Part shown: in pieces, positions 45,603 to 57,662 of the stretch | Numbering within the stretch: the first letter of the stretch is position 1 | Layout of the letters: each line of letters opens with the position of its first letter | Made by a program: the position numbers and the translations under genes | The notes under the pieces: generated by a model | Told to the model about the DNA's origin: nothing | Seen by the model: only the letters and a program-made list of their open reading frames with translations | Database searches by the model: none | From: Imbricaverruca yamaguchii | Lineage: Eukaryota > Arthropoda > Thecostraca > Neoverrucidae | NCBI GenBank assembly: GCA_034440575.1 | Contig: JAOTOL010001348.1 | Coordinates: forward strand, 476,001-540,000 | Length of the DNA stretch: 64,000 bases | Direction: 5' to 3'

Positions 45603-47524
45603 CCCAATGGCTGGTGGCAGGTAGGCGGCGCCCCACCACCGCCCACCGGCTGGTGGCAGGTAGGCGGCGCCCCACCACCCCCCCCCGGCTGGTGGCAGGC
45701 AGGCGGCGCCCCACCACCACCCACCGGCTGGTGGCAGGCAGGCGGCGCCCCACCACCACCCACCGGCTGGTGGCAGGTAGGCGGCGCCCCACCACCACCC
45801 ACCGACTGGTGGCAGGTAGGCGGCGCCCCACCACCACCCACCAGCTGGTGGCAGGTAGGCGGCGCCCCACCACCACCCACCGGCTGGTGGCAGGTAGGCG
45901 GCGCCCCACCACTACCCACTGGCTGGTAGCACGTAGGCGGCGCCCCACCACCACCCACCGGCTGATGGCAGGTAGGCGGCGCCCCACCACCGCCCACCGG
46001 CTGGTGGCAGGTAGGCGGCGCCCCACCACCACCCACCGGCTGGTGGCAGGTAGGCGGCGCCCCACCACCACCCACCAGCTGGTGGCAGGTAGGCGGCGCC
46101 CCACCACCCCCACCGACGGCTGGCAGGCAGGCGGCGCCCCACCACCACCCACTGGCTGGTGGCAGGTAGGCGGCGCCCCACCACCGCCCCCGGCTGGTGG
46201 CAGGCAGGCGGCGCCCCACCACCCCCACCGACGGCTGGCAGGCAGGCGGCGCCCCGCCACCACCCACCGGCTGGTGGCAGGTAGGCGGCGCCCCACCACC
46301 ACCCACCGGCTGGTGGCAGGCAGGTGGCGCCCCACCACCACCCACCGACTGGTGGCAGGTAGGCGGCGCCCCACCACCACCCACCAGCTGGTGGCAGGTA
46401 GGCGGCGCCCCACCACCACCCACCGGCTGGTGGCAGGTAGGCGGCGCCCCACCACTACCCACTGGCTGGTAGCAGGTAGGCGGCGCCCCACCACCACCCA
46501 CCGGCTGATGGCAGGTAGGCGGCGCCCCACCACCGCCCACCGGCTGGTGGCAGGTAGGCGGCGCCCCACCACCACCCACCGGCTGGTGGCAGGTAGGCGG
46601 CGCCCCACCACACACCGGCTTGGTGGCGGCGCCCCACCACACCCACTGGCTGGTAGCAGGTAGGCGGCGCCCCACCACCACCCACCAGCTGGTGGCAGGT
46701 AGGCGGCGCCCCACCACCCCCACCGACGGCTGGCAGGCAGGCGGCGCCCCACCACCACCCACTGGCTGGTGGCAGGTAGGCGGCGCCCCACCACCGCCCC
46801 CCGGCTGGTGGCAGGCAGGCGGCGCCCCACCACCCCCACCGACGGCTGGCAGGCAGGCGGCGCCCCGCCACCACCCACCGGCTGGTGGCAGGTAGGCGGC
46901 GCCCCACCACCACCCACCGGCTGGTGGCAGGCAGGTGGCGCCCCACCACCCCCACCGACGGCTGGCAGGCAGGCGGCGCCCCACCACCACCCACCGGCTG
47001 GTGGCAGGTAGGCGGCGCCCCACCACCACCCACCGACTGGTGGCAGGTAGGCGGCGCCCCACCACCACCCACCAGCTGGTGGCAGGTAGGCGGCGCCCCA
47101 CCACCCCCCACCGACGGCTGGCAGGCAGGCGGCGCCCCACCACCACCCACTGGCTGGTGGCAGGTAGGCGGCGCCCCACCACCGCCCCCGGCTGGTGGCA
47201 GGCAGGCGGCGCCCCACCACCCCCACCGACGGCTGGCAGGCAGGCGGCGCCCCACCACCACCCACTGGCTGGTGGCAGGTAGGCGGCGCCCCACCACCGC
47301 CCCCCGGCTGGTGGCAGGCAGGCGGCGCCCCACCACCCCCACCGACGGCTGGCAGGCAGGCGGCGCCCCACCACCACCCACCGGCTGGTGGCAGGTAGGC
47401 GGCGCCCCACCACCGCCCCCCGGCTGGTGGCAGGTAGGCGGCGCCCCACCACCACCCACCGGCTGGTGGCAGGTAGGCGGCGCCCCACCACCACCCACCG
47501 GCTGGTGGCAGGTAGGCGGCGCCC
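45603..47524. repeat. 38/39-bp minisatellite (about 49 copies)
   Basis: Units GGCTGGTGGCAGGTAGGCGG, CGCCCCACCACC, ACCCACC (39 bp), with a second unit type carrying CCCCCACCGACGGCTGGCAGG. Marker variants such as CACTACCCACTGGCTGGTAGC recur about 545 bp apart (45907 and 46452), showing duplication of whole blocks. Long frames on both strands are artefacts. A damaged unit near 46605-46640 lacks parts of the consensus. Confidence 0.95.
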
Positions 47525-47768
47525 CGGACTCGCGGCACCCCGTGCTGGCCTGACCCATCGCAGCGCCGCTCACGGTCCCGGCGGCGCCGCAGCTCATCGC
47601 CCGACGACGGTTTCCAGGACGCGGCGACACGCCACCGCCGCCGCCGTGCAGAGTCGTCGGCGGCGGAATCCGCCGACCAGTGAGAGGCCGTCGACCGTCG
47701 CGCCGCGTACCGGCGCGAGTCGTCGCGGTCGCACGCGGCAGCTCGGCTAACTGACCCCGTGCCCGGCA
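47525..47768. other. GC-rich spacer
   Basis: Between the 39-bp array and SINE copy 3. No gene. Confidence 0.4.
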
Positions 47769-47920
47769 TTGGTTTTTACGACACGTCGACCGTTGAGCCA
47801 TGCAGCGTCGCCAATCTCTCACGTCAATTGGTCGCGGGCGAAGGGTAGCGGCAGGTGAGGCTCGAACCCACAATCTTTCGATTGTGAGACGGACAACTTA
47901 CCCCTAGACTATTCATCCCC
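47769..47920 (-). mobile_element. tRNA-derived SINE, family A, copy 3
   Basis: Minus-strand copy, about 152 bp. The B-box region, CACAATC/GATTGTG hairpin and terminal CGACGC/GTGTCG stem are all present, and the tail is shortened to AAAAACCA. No convincing target duplication, so it may be older or rearranged. Confidence 0.85.
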
Positions 47921-49335
47921 GGGACAGCTGCTATGCCTCTAGTTAGCTCACCTGGGTAAATGTACTGATTACGTGACATCTCTATGTACTGCCAATGGAT
48001 ATTTTGCCATATTACATGATATAAAATTCTGCAGACAAAATAAACAATGGGTAGAATGAGGGGGTTGTCCACTATATAGCCCAAAAGTACAGGCCAGCTT
48101 AAAGACGAATTATCCCCGAATCACTTCTAACTTCAATGCTAATTTACTTGTAGTGTTTGTATTCGGGGTTGTTTTGATCTCCCGACACGATTGCAGATTC
48201 TAGTCCCAGACAAAAACTCCACTTATACCTTCACCAATGGTGAGCCACACTGATTGTATTTCCATTCCGGTAATATCACTGATCGGCCAGTCATCAAGGG
48301 CACTTTTGCTTACAAGTTTTAAGGTTAAATTCTTCAAAAATAGACTCGTAAGGTCACATGTATTGCACATCATTATAAACTACATTCAATATTACTTTTG
48401 TGTTATTGATGTTCTTTCAATGACGATATACAAATGTGAAATTTGACTGATAAAAACGCTTCCACAATCCCCATGCTATTTCCCATTACATTTTCAAACA
48501 TGCGCAATTTTTCGCTACATGTCAATGGAACTTCCGCTACGGAGACAGATGGACCGTCCCTGGAGAGGACCAATGCAGGCCAGTGACTAAAGGAAATGTC
48601 TCTCAGTCTCGCATCACAAAATTCAGGATACCCGGGACGGGGAAAATACAGTTATGGCACAAAGCAGAGCCGCGGGTGAATGAGACGAATGGTGATTTTG
48701 TACTTGTATAAGTTGAAGAATTAGAGATAAAAACAGCAGTACCACAGCTGCGCTGATAATGAAACATGTCACACGGTATAATTGTACAGAACATACAATC
48801 AGGAATGCCTGCTTCCAGGTATTAGTTGCCAGTCACAATTCAGTTATATCCAACAATCCAGTCCCAAATAGGACAAACATGCTATTTCAGCAATGCTGAG
48901 CAGAAATTCATCTACCTGAGGAAGACAGAATGCAATAAAATCAAATCTAAATGCAAAATTAACGAAACTATCTAGGCCACTTGACTGCACAATGTGGAGC
49001 ATGTGCATGCCCGAATTCAGCGCCGCCAAGACATCCAGTCGATAGTCGGCCGTTCTAAGTAGCCATTCTCATTCACTGCATGCCGGCCCATACAGTCCCA
49101 GACAGCGCGTGGCAGATTAGTCAATCACCACGTCCCTCGGTCTGAATGCAATGAATAGCTGAGTGCGCCACGACAGCCGGCGAATTCCGAGCCGGCGGGC
49201 CCGCCGGTACCCGCACGCAGCGCCGCCGCCTTCTCCCGGGCCGCGTATGCATCACGTCTCGGCTCGCACAACTCCCACGGGGGCCGTGTTCGGATGGCCG
49301 ACAGCTCGGAGGTGGGCGGACCGGCGCCGAGGCGG
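47921..49335. other. Unassigned unique sequence
   Basis: AT-rich to about 49050, then GC-rich. Only short overlapping frames; no gene recognised. Confidence 0.4.
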
Positions 49336-49603
49336 CCGTCCAGTGGGCAGCTGGGCGGACCACCCCTCCAGCCGCGACATGGACGGCCGGCCGGTCGGCA
49401 GCTGGGCGGACCACCCCTCCAGCCGCGACATGGACGGCCGTCCAGTCGGCAGCTGGGCGGACCACCCCTCCAGCCGCGACATGGACGGCCGGCCGGTCGG
49501 CAGCTGGGCGGACCACCCCTCCAGCCGCGACATGGACGGCCGTCCGGTCGGCAGCTGGGCGGACCACCCCTCCAGCCGCGACATGGACGGCCGGCCGGTC
49601 GGC
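49336..49603. repeat. 51-bp minisatellite (about 5 copies)
   Basis: Units GTCGGCAGCTGGGCGGACCA, CCCCTCCAGCCGCGACATGG, ACGGCCGTCCG or ACGGCCGGCCG. The two final variants alternate, suggesting a two-unit higher-order repeat. Frames on both strands stay open because 51 is a multiple of three. Confidence 0.92.
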
Positions 49604-50309
49604 GCCGCCACTGGATGCAGTGCGGCGCGATGCCGTCGCCACGCGTCTGCGGCCGACACCTGAGCCGTTCCGGCCCGATATGGCCGTGTCCGCCCGGAAT
49701 GGCAAACACGAGAACCAGAAGCGGGCCTCGCCGGCTGGCTAGCTGGACGCTTCACAGAACTGGAGGACCGGCGCCGCCTCTCATTGGCCGAGGTCGTCAC
49801 CTGGAGCGCCCGAGGGCAGGCCAGGGCAGGGTCGCGTCATGCGTCGACTCGAGGCGTCGCGACCCAGTGGCATTTAGCCACCGGCGAGCCGATGGCGTTG
49901 TTTTATCGTGACCCGCCGGGCTGGGTGCCAGCTTCCGGCGATTTTGCCACGAGAAGTGCAGAATCTGAACTGTCTGTGCTGGTTCCGAGACGATGAATTG
50001 AAGACGCCCCGGATCTTGGCTGGAAAAATGTTGACAGCTCAACCCCACCCCACCCCATAAAGCAATGCTAACAAGTAACTTGGGTCCGAAAAGTTCTTTC
50101 GACTTTAAAAGTGGTGTTGTATTTTGTGAAAGAATTAGCTCCACAATTTTACATCTATAGGCATGAGCATCTCCATAGACTTCTGATAATAAAGGGAACG
50201 AGTGTTTTTTCTATATATTGTTTCATCCCACGCCCTAGGAGTACTGCTAAAGTGTACGGAATTTGGAGGGGGACGCCTCTCACCCTCTGCCCCTCACCAT
50301 AACGGCGTT
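49604..50309. other. Unassigned sequence with an 8-bp inverted repeat
   Basis: GGGTCGCG near 49829 and CGCGACCC near 49857 can pair around a short loop. No gene recognised. Confidence 0.4.
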
Positions 50310-50965
50310 CATGTCTCCAGCCGATGTTTTGGTGAGTCAGGGTCTCTCGCCGATGTTTTGGTGAGTCAGTCTCTCGCCGATGTTTTGGTGAGTCAGTGTC
50401 TCCAGCCGATCTTCTGGTGAGTCAGTGTCTCCAGCCGATCTTCTGGTAAGTCAGTGTCTCCAGTCGATCTTCTGGTGAGTCAGTGTCTCCAGTCGATCTT
50501 CTGGTAAGTCAGTGTCTCCAGCCGATCTTCTGGCGAGTCAGTGTCTCCAGCCGATCTTCTGGTGAGTCAGGCCCCAGTCGATCTTCTGGTGAGTCAGTGT
50601 CTCCAGCCGATCTTCTGGTGAGTCAGTGTCTCCAGCCGATCTTCTGGCGAGTCAGTGTCTCCAGCCGATCTTCTGGCGAGTCAGTGTCTCCAGCCGATCT
50701 TCTGGCGAGTCAGTGTCTCCAGCCGATCTTCTGGTAGTCAGTGTCTCCAGCCGATCTTCTGGCGAGTCAGTGTCTCCAGTCGATCTTCTGGCGAGTCAGT
50801 GTCTCCAGTCGATCTTCTGGTGAGTCAGTGTCTCCAGTCGATCTTCTGGTAAGTCAGTGTCTCCAGCCGATCTTCTGGCGAGTCAGTGTCTCCAGCCGAT
50901 CTTCTGGCGAGTCAGTGTCTCCAGTCGATCTTCTGGTGAATCCATGTTCCCAGCCGATCTTCTGG
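50310..50965. repeat. 29-bp minisatellite (about 22 copies)
   Basis: Units CCAGCCGATCTTCTGGTGAG plus TCAGTGTCT, with GTAAG, GCGAG and CCAGTCG variants. The first three units are diverged (CTCGCCGATGTTTTGGTGAG). Two damaged units lie at about 50567 and 50727. Unrelated in sequence to the 29-bp array at 393-1121. Confidence 0.95.
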
Positions 50966-51220
50966 TAACCTGCGTCAGCGCTAGTGTATACAATGGGACA
51001 GAAGTAATTATAACCTGTAAGACTGATGGTTTTGCAGGATAATACCAATGTCGGTGGGCATGCAATTAGGCACGCAGTGAGCATTGTTGTCAATTAACCT
51101 CCGTTACTATGACAACGTGGGAAATTACTGTCCGCGATTACTTTCAATTGGAGAAGTTGGCTGGGATTATGCGTGAGCTTGTAATTTGATTAAGCTTCTG
51201 TCATCCTTAAGCCTTGGCCG
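50966..51220. other. Unassigned spacer
   Basis: No recognised feature between the 29-bp array and SINE copy 4. Confidence 0.4.
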
Positions 51221-51233
51221 ACCAATATGGCTT

Positions 51234-51394
51234 GGTTGGTTATTGGTTTTACGACACATCGACCGTTGATTCATGTAGCGTCGCCAATCTCTCACGCCTA
51301 TTGGTAGCGGGCAAAGAGTAACGATAGATGAGGCTCGAACACACAACCTTTGTATTGTGAGTCGAGCAACTTACCCAATAGACTACTCGTCCCC
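51234..51394 (-). mobile_element. tRNA-derived SINE, family A, copy 4
   Basis: 161 bp on the minus strand with the tail TAAAACCAATAACCAACC. Target duplication of 13 bp with two mismatches, ACCAATATGGCTT at 51221-51233 and ACCAATAATGCTT at 51395-51407. The B box has a substitution (GTTCGAGCC), so it is probably silent. Confidence 0.87.
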
Positions 51395-51407
51395 ACCAAT
51401 AATGCTT

Positions 51408-52391
51408 AAAAGGTGATCATTTTTGCTGGGGCTTCCTCGCTTGACATGACCATTTTTGTAGTGCAGCTCCATGACAGCAACATGCTAAGTCAAGTGAAAG
51501 TATTGCGCGGTCTTGTTCAAAACCAGATTGAGTGTGCTCGACACAGTCAACCTCAACTTATGGAGATATTCTTTTAAGTGTGTCGATTTCGCTGTTTTAG
51601 TTGGGCCATTTAATTCAATTTTGCTTCGTTCCACGAATTCGCTTCACATAAAGCTAAATGCCACCAACAATGTCCAGCACGTGATTCATTTGAGTGCTGA
51701 AGCCAGGAGAGTCAGCCCTGCCTCAGCACATCCACTTGATCATTTGAGCATTAACGTGGGGCAGCTAATAGTTTACCAGACCGAATAAACAAGTGTATTC
51801 GATTATACATAATTTCAAGCATACTTGATTCATCGCACACAGCACAATGCACTAGTTCGAAGTGCATGTCGAAGCATGACACCCTGCAGTGTTGTTTATT
51901 TTCTTCATTTTCTAACCGCATTTTATTTCACACCTGATTCAGCAATGTGAACACTTCACTCCCGGTTGGCTTGCGTCCACCTGTGACGAATTTGGTGTAC
52001 CTGTTTTGGCAGCTGTTGGGCAACTGCTTGGACAGCTGTTCTACCACAGGCCAACGCGAGAATCCGTGCCTCTTTCGAGGGGAACAATTCCTCTTGAGCC
52101 CCTCGCCCGCCTTTCCTCACAGTGATCTTGGTATTACGATGGTACTCGAGAAGACGGCAATGCCGCTTAAATCCATCGACATGGCCATGACTCGCTGCCC
52201 GGTAGCCTTTTGCCAAAGTTTCGACCGTTGCATGGCCATCATCAGATCCAAAAGCTAAATCTTAATTCAGATTATAAAGGCTAAGATCACACGGGCTGGG
52301 TTCCGACTATGATAAACCTCATCTTTGATGTTCACGGTCTGACCCATCATGGGAGTTTTGATATTTTCATGAAGAGCGTGCTTCGGTAACG
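51408..52391. other. Unassigned unique sequence
   Basis: No recognisable gene; frames of about 90-100 codons on both strands only. Confidence 0.4.
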
Positions 52392-52418
52392 CAGCACCTA
52401 TACTGCGTATAGGTGCTG
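52392..52418. repeat. Perfect 12-bp hairpin
   Basis: CAGCACCTATAC (52392-52403) and GTATAGGTGCTG (52407-52418) are exact reverse complements around a TGC loop. It is followed by a direct repeat of GCTGACTTATATTACTTTT at about 52415 and 52457. Confidence 0.88.
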
Positions 52419-52475
52419 ACTTATATTACTTTTGTTGCTCGCCTGCTGCTTGCTGCTGACTTATATTACTTTTCA

Positions 52476-53627
52476 TGTATTGCTCGCCTTGATGTATTGC
52501 ATTGTGACATGCACGGCCTACGGCTTAACTGTTATGCAATTTTTACCTCTTCTGCCCTGCTGTTTTATCATATTAACGCAAGGTTGCAATAGCCACAAAT
52601 TCGTTGTGGATTGCCTCAATACAAGTATGTTTGCCTGTCTGTCAGACTTTATGTCGCTCACCACGTCACTGCAGTGTCAACGTAGTCACCTTCCATTTCG
52701 GAATGAACCGTTAGGGAGCAGACCTAATAGAGATTTGGTCATTAGGGGGAAACGAGACACATACTTAAAATACTGATCTTGGTATCATCAAATCCCTCTG
52801 GATCCGCCGCTGGACGTCGGTGGCCGGCGAAACAAATTTCGTATTTCTAGCTTCGTTTTTGCTCAGGAATAATCCTTGATGTATTTTGTTGTGGGGTTGT
52901 TCAACTGAGACGCAAGTAATGCCAGCATTGGTAAAACGTTTAGGATGTTCAACTCGAAAATGACGATTTTGGCAAATAATCAGGTTGTGTTGGATACTCA
53001 AGGCACACCAATTGAGCCGAGTTCGAAAATTCCACGTGGAGATGTTTTTGGGCACTGCGTTCAAACACAATCATGGTTTCCATGGAATGGTGCAGCCGTA
53101 TGAAAACGATCGTCATTGGCTTAATTGGGTTCGCGGCGCCGGTAAAGGTTCACCTCGAAAATGACGCTCAGTGCTTCTTTTACCCCGGGTGCGCCGAAGG
53201 TGCATTGGAACATGCAGGACCTCTTACATTTTTAGACAGTGAAGACCTGCACTCAATATACTATGCACGTGTAATTAGTATTCACATTGTGCTCATATCC
53301 ACTCGCTTTAATACACACGCACCGTATCTTCAGACGTCTCCGCTTGGGGAGTGACTGCTAGCACATCCGCTTGTTCCATACCAAGGGGTAAAGTATACTT
53401 TCCAGGTCAATCTACGCAAGGTTTGCACTTCAGTTTTATGCCATCACAAAGGTACCACGCTACTCTAAATCGGCGCGATTCAACCACGTCATACAACAAT
53501 AATTGCTGAATGCAGAAAAAGCCAATTGCTCGTACACATAGCCTATAGATTACGGACATCATGATGGGCACAAACACCGTAGCCCATCGAAAGACCGTGC
53601 ACGGTGTTGGAGGCCAACAGCTGTGCC
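52476..53627. other. Unassigned unique sequence
   Basis: No gene recognised on either strand. Confidence 0.4.
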
Positions 53628-53631
53628 TGGG

Positions 53632-53705
53632 GAGTCGGTAGCTCAGTGGCTAAACTGAGCGTCTGGGAAACCAGAGTTAGTGCGTTCGAATCCCAGCGAC
53701 GACCG
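53632..53705 (+). other. tRNA-like SINE head (second family) or tRNA pseudogene
   Basis: Contains an A-box-like GTAGCTCAGTGGC with a perfect GCTC/GAGC D-arm, a TCTGG-GAAA-CCAGA hairpin where the anticodon arm should be, and a B-box-like GCGTTCGAATCCC. The anticodon loop has four bases instead of seven and the T stem pairs poorly, so it is not a functional tRNA. The downstream sequence does not match family A. Confidence 0.6.
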
Positions 53706-54002
53706 CTCTTCCTCGACTGGTGCGTCCTCCAGTCACCAGAACAACGTAGCTGCTCCGTATATCACAAGCATCACACGATGTGGCCATTGCGCATCGGCAG
53801 TGAATAAATTAGTATTATGTGCATGAGCGTGCACGAGTGGAATTATAAAATGACTGAATCTGATCATGCCTAATAAAATGCGTGACAAATTTGACCTGTT
53901 GTGACGTGTGATGAGCTAATGTGAGTATGACTGACCTGTGAACATGTGACCCGAGTAACGTGGTGTGTGTTCTATTGACGCCACTGGAAGATTACGCTTA
54001 CC

Positions 54003-54160
54003 GTGGTTATTGCCTTTACGACGCATCGGCCGTTGAGTCATACAGCGTCGCCAATCTCGTATGCCGATTGGTCGCGGGCGAAGAGTAGCGACAGGTGAGA
54101 CTCGAACCCACAATCTTTCGATTGTGAGACGGGCAACTTGCCCCTAGACTACTCGTGCCC
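54003..54160 (-). mobile_element. tRNA-derived SINE, family A, copy 5
   Basis: Minus-strand copy with an intact B box (GGGTTCGAGTCTCACC) and CACAATC/GATTGTG hairpin. Target duplication about 11 bp with two mismatches, TTACGCTTACC at 53992-54002 and TTTAGCTTACC at 54164-54174. Confidence 0.86.
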
Positions 54161-54174
54161 AGTTTTAGCTTACC

Positions 54175-54689
54175 ATCTTCAGTCGGTTGGGTATAGCAAT
54201 TACAGACAAACAAAAGAGGAAGGCAGCAGAATAAACAGTCGCCAGTATGCGCATGGCACGTGCAGATGCATATTCATCATTACACTCTCGAGTTTATGAA
54301 CCTTTCCCAGGGATAGCAATGTCAATGTTTGAGTATTGTGGTGCGTAGCAAAATTACATTAATTTCACTAATGGGTTGAATGGAGATGAATATGCGCAGT
54401 GAATGTGATACCATTCCATAATATGAGTGGTAGATATGGAGGTCCTTTACTGCAGACACAGGATCAGGCATCACGCGACGCCTGGGGACTGGCAAATTAG
54501 TGCAGGTATCCCGCTTTGTCATCGTCCATTTTTGCTGTCTTTTTTCTCAGTCTGAGCCTGGTAAAGCTGTTCAGCGCGGCATTCTCCATCGAACTGACAC
54601 CAGTCACGCGACTGTCGGCTGGCTTCGAGGTACGGAGGTCGCGTGTCATGACGACATTACCGCGTGACCGGCAGCTGGCTGATTGGACC
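54175..54689. other. Unassigned spacer
   Basis: No recognised gene before the 32-bp array. Confidence 0.4.
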
Positions 54690-56137
54690 GACAGCATCAG
54701 CACGTTGTAAGAGTCGGTGTCGGCAGCATCAGCACGTTGTAAGAGTCAGTGTCGGCAGCATCAGCACGTTGTAAGAGTCAGTGTCGGTAGCATCAGCACG
54801 TTGTAAGAGTCAGTGTCGGCAGCATCAGCACGTTGTAGCAGTCGGTGTCGGTGGCATCAGCACGTTGTAACAGTCGGTGTCGGTAGCATCAGCACGTTGT
54901 AACAGTCGGTGTCGGTGGCATCAGCACGTTGTAACAGTCGGTGTCAGTAGCATCAGCACGTTGTAACAGTCGGTGTCGGTGGCATCAGCACGTTGTAAGA
55001 GTCAGTGTCGGTGGCATCAGCACGTTGTAACAGTCGGTGTCGGTAGCATCAGCACGTTGTAACAGTCGGTGTCAGTAGCATCAGCACGTTGTACAGTCGG
55101 TGTCGTAGCATCAGCACGTTGTAACAGTCGGTGTCGGTAGCATCAGCACGTTGTAAGAGTCGGTGTCGGTAGCATCAGCACGTTGTAACAGTCGGTGTCG
55201 GTAGCATCAGCACGTTGTAACAGTCGGTGTCGGTAGCATCAGCACGTTGTAACAGTCGGTGTCGGTAGCATCAGCACGTTGTAGCAGTCGGTGTCGGTGG
55301 CATCAGCACGTTGTAAGAGTCAGTGTCGGTAGCATCAGCACGTTGTAACAGTCGGTGTCGGTAGCATCAGCACGTTGTAACAGTCGGTGTCAGTAGCATC
55401 AGCACGTTGTAACAGTCGGTGTCGGTGGCATCAGCACGTTGTAACAGTCGGTGTCGGTGGCATCAGCACGTTGTAACAGTCGGTGTCGGTGGCATCAGCA
55501 CGTTGTAAGAGTCAGTGTCGGTAGCATCAGCACGTTGTAAGAGTCGGTGTCGGTAGCATCAGCACGTTGTAAGAGTCGGTGTCAGTAGCATCAGCACGTT
55601 GTAACAGTCGGTGTCGGTGGCATCAGCACGTTGTAACAGTCGGTGTCGGTGGCATCAGCACGTTGTAACAGTCGGTGTCGGTGGCATCAGCACGTTGTAA
55701 CAGTCGGTGTCGGTAGCATCAGCACGTTGTAACAGTCGGTGTCAGTAGCATCAGCACGTTGTAACAGTCGGTGTCGGTGGCATCAGCACGTTGTAACAGT
55801 CGGTGTCAGTAGCATCAGCACGTTGTAACAGTCGGTGTCGGTGGCATCAGCACGTTGTAAGAGTCAGTGTCGGTAGCATCAGCACGTTGTAACAGTCGGT
55901 GTCGGTAGCATCAGCACGTTGTAACAGTCGGTGTCAGTAGCATCAGCACGTTGTAACAGTCGGTGTCGGTGGCATCAGCACGTTGTAACAGTCGGTGTCG
56001 GTAGCATCAGCACGTTGTAAGAGTCAGTGTCGGTGGCATCAGCACGTTGTAACAGTCGGTGTCGGCAGCATCAGCACGTTGTAAGAGTCAGTGTCGGTGG
56101 CATCAGCACGTTGTAAGAGTCGGTGTAGGCAGCATCA
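54690..56137. repeat. 32-bp minisatellite (about 45 copies), higher-order structure
   Basis: Units AGCATCAGCACGTTGTAACA plus GTCGGTGTCGGT, 32 bp, with three diagnostic positions (AACA/AAGA, TCGGTG/TCAGTG, GTAGC/GTGGC). Ordered runs of variants recur, for example a four-unit block near 55320 and again near 55860. A damaged unit lies near 55091-55107. Confidence 0.95.
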
Positions 56138-56939
56138 GCACCGACCATGATCCGTCAGAAGACCTTGCTTTGCACGGAAGAAAATCCGAGCATTTTAAAG
56201 ACAACGTGGTGGTGGAAGCAGCAGGAAACCACATTTCAAGAAGATGTCTAACTTTTTTTTCAGATTCCACAAGCATGGCGGTCAGACTGAGCCGGGGTAG
56301 GCCTGGAGTGTCGGGTCACTCAGATGACGCTGTCATTTATACACGGCAGTGAACTAGCTCAAGTTTCGCCTTCGCCCATAATTACTCATTATCAGTCGCA
56401 GTGTTGTCGACCAGGGCGCGTTCCAAGGCCACTTCCAGCCGCCTTGGAGACTGGAGGCGCGTGCAGACGCGTCCAACTCCACCTCCATCACCGCCGACGG
56501 CATTGTGCCCCGTCGAAGAACACACCGCGGCGCATACAAACCCACCACTAAGCTGCCATCTCGACTCGCCGTACTGCGCCCCGGGCGTTCTCCGGCCGGG
56601 CACGCATGCCGCATTGACGTGTGGGAAACGGACGCGCGTCCTTGCGACTGCACGGCCGGCCAGCGACCCCGTGAGGTGTTGTTCCCGCCCGGGCTGCCAG
56701 TCTGGGTGGCGCACCTACCCATCGATCGGCGCCGCCGCCCGCCGCCCGCCGTCGAGCCAGCCAGCGTAGCCCCGCCCCGCCGACGTGTTACCCCAGGTCA
56801 GGAGAGAGAGAGCACGTGACTGGTCTGGCGGCAGACGGCGGCGACAGATTAATGTCGCGTGCGTGGACGGACAGCGCTTCCAGCGCGCCAGTGCGGAAGG
56901 TGACGCGTAGCTGTTGCTGTAACGCCGCACTAATTGTAC
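56138..56939. other. GC-rich unassigned sequence
   Basis: CpG-rich, with a 110-120 codon frame on each strand but no recognised product. Could be a promoter-like CpG-rich segment, but no transcript evidence is visible. Confidence 0.35.
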
Positions 56940-57240
56940 GGCGATGGTGTCGTGATGTTGTGATTATTTGACGTTACGCTGTGATGCCGATGTGGTGTGA
57001 CGCTATGATGTAACGTTGATGTCGCGTTGTAACGTTGCGTTGTGATGTTGTGACGTTGATGTTGCGTTTTGACGCTGTTGGGTTGTGTCGTGGTGTGATG
57101 CTGTGATGTTGCGTCTTGGCGCTGTTGTGCTATGAGGTTAGTGTGATGCTGTGATGTTGTCACGTTGTAACGCTGCTGTGGTGTGACGCTGGTGTGATGT
57201 TGTCACTTTGCCATGATGTTACCGTGGCGTTCTGATGGGG
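56940..57240. repeat. Degenerate GTGATGTTGTGACG repeat
   Basis: Irregular GT-rich units (GTGATGTTG, GTAACGTTG, GTGACGCTG) of 8-15 bp over 300 bp. Confidence 0.75.
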
Positions 57241-57662
57241 GGTTGCAATGTTTTTGTTGGCCCGGGTGGCGCCAATATTACAAACGTATGCTGGTTATCG
57301 ATGCACCGGTATTGTTCCGTGAATGAAGTATATAGGGAATTAAATACATCACACCATCAACATTGTATTATTATCGAAACAATCTGATACTTTAGCTACC
57401 ATCGACACACACAGGTCTTTGCGTGTTATTGATCAATGTATCGCTCTTATTCATGCATCGCACGGAATCACTTTCATGTCAGTCACCAAAGACTGAACTA
57501 TATTTCAGAGTAGTATTTTGTGAAAACATGCACTATTCCACTTGTATATCCTTGAAAAGATTGATATTTTATATTACACTTGAGATGTAAAAACTCCTGA
57601 AATACGTCTGCTTGAAGTTGATTTTAGAGGTGGCAGGTAAGCAACCCAGATGAACAGAACAA
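57241..57662. other. Unassigned AT-rich sequence
   Basis: No gene recognised. Confidence 0.4.

Noticed and set aside
45371..47873. Several 400-730 codon frames rich in Gly, Pro and Arg
   Set aside because: All arise from the 39-bp array read in different frames on both strands; mutually overlapping frames cannot all be genes and none has independent support.
53632..53705. Functional tRNA gene
   Set aside because: The anticodon loop would have four bases, the T stem pairs poorly and the acceptor stem is incomplete.
56324..56819. CpG-rich frames of 100-122 codons on both strands
   Set aside because: High GC alone lengthens open frames; the two strands are equally open and neither product is recognisable.
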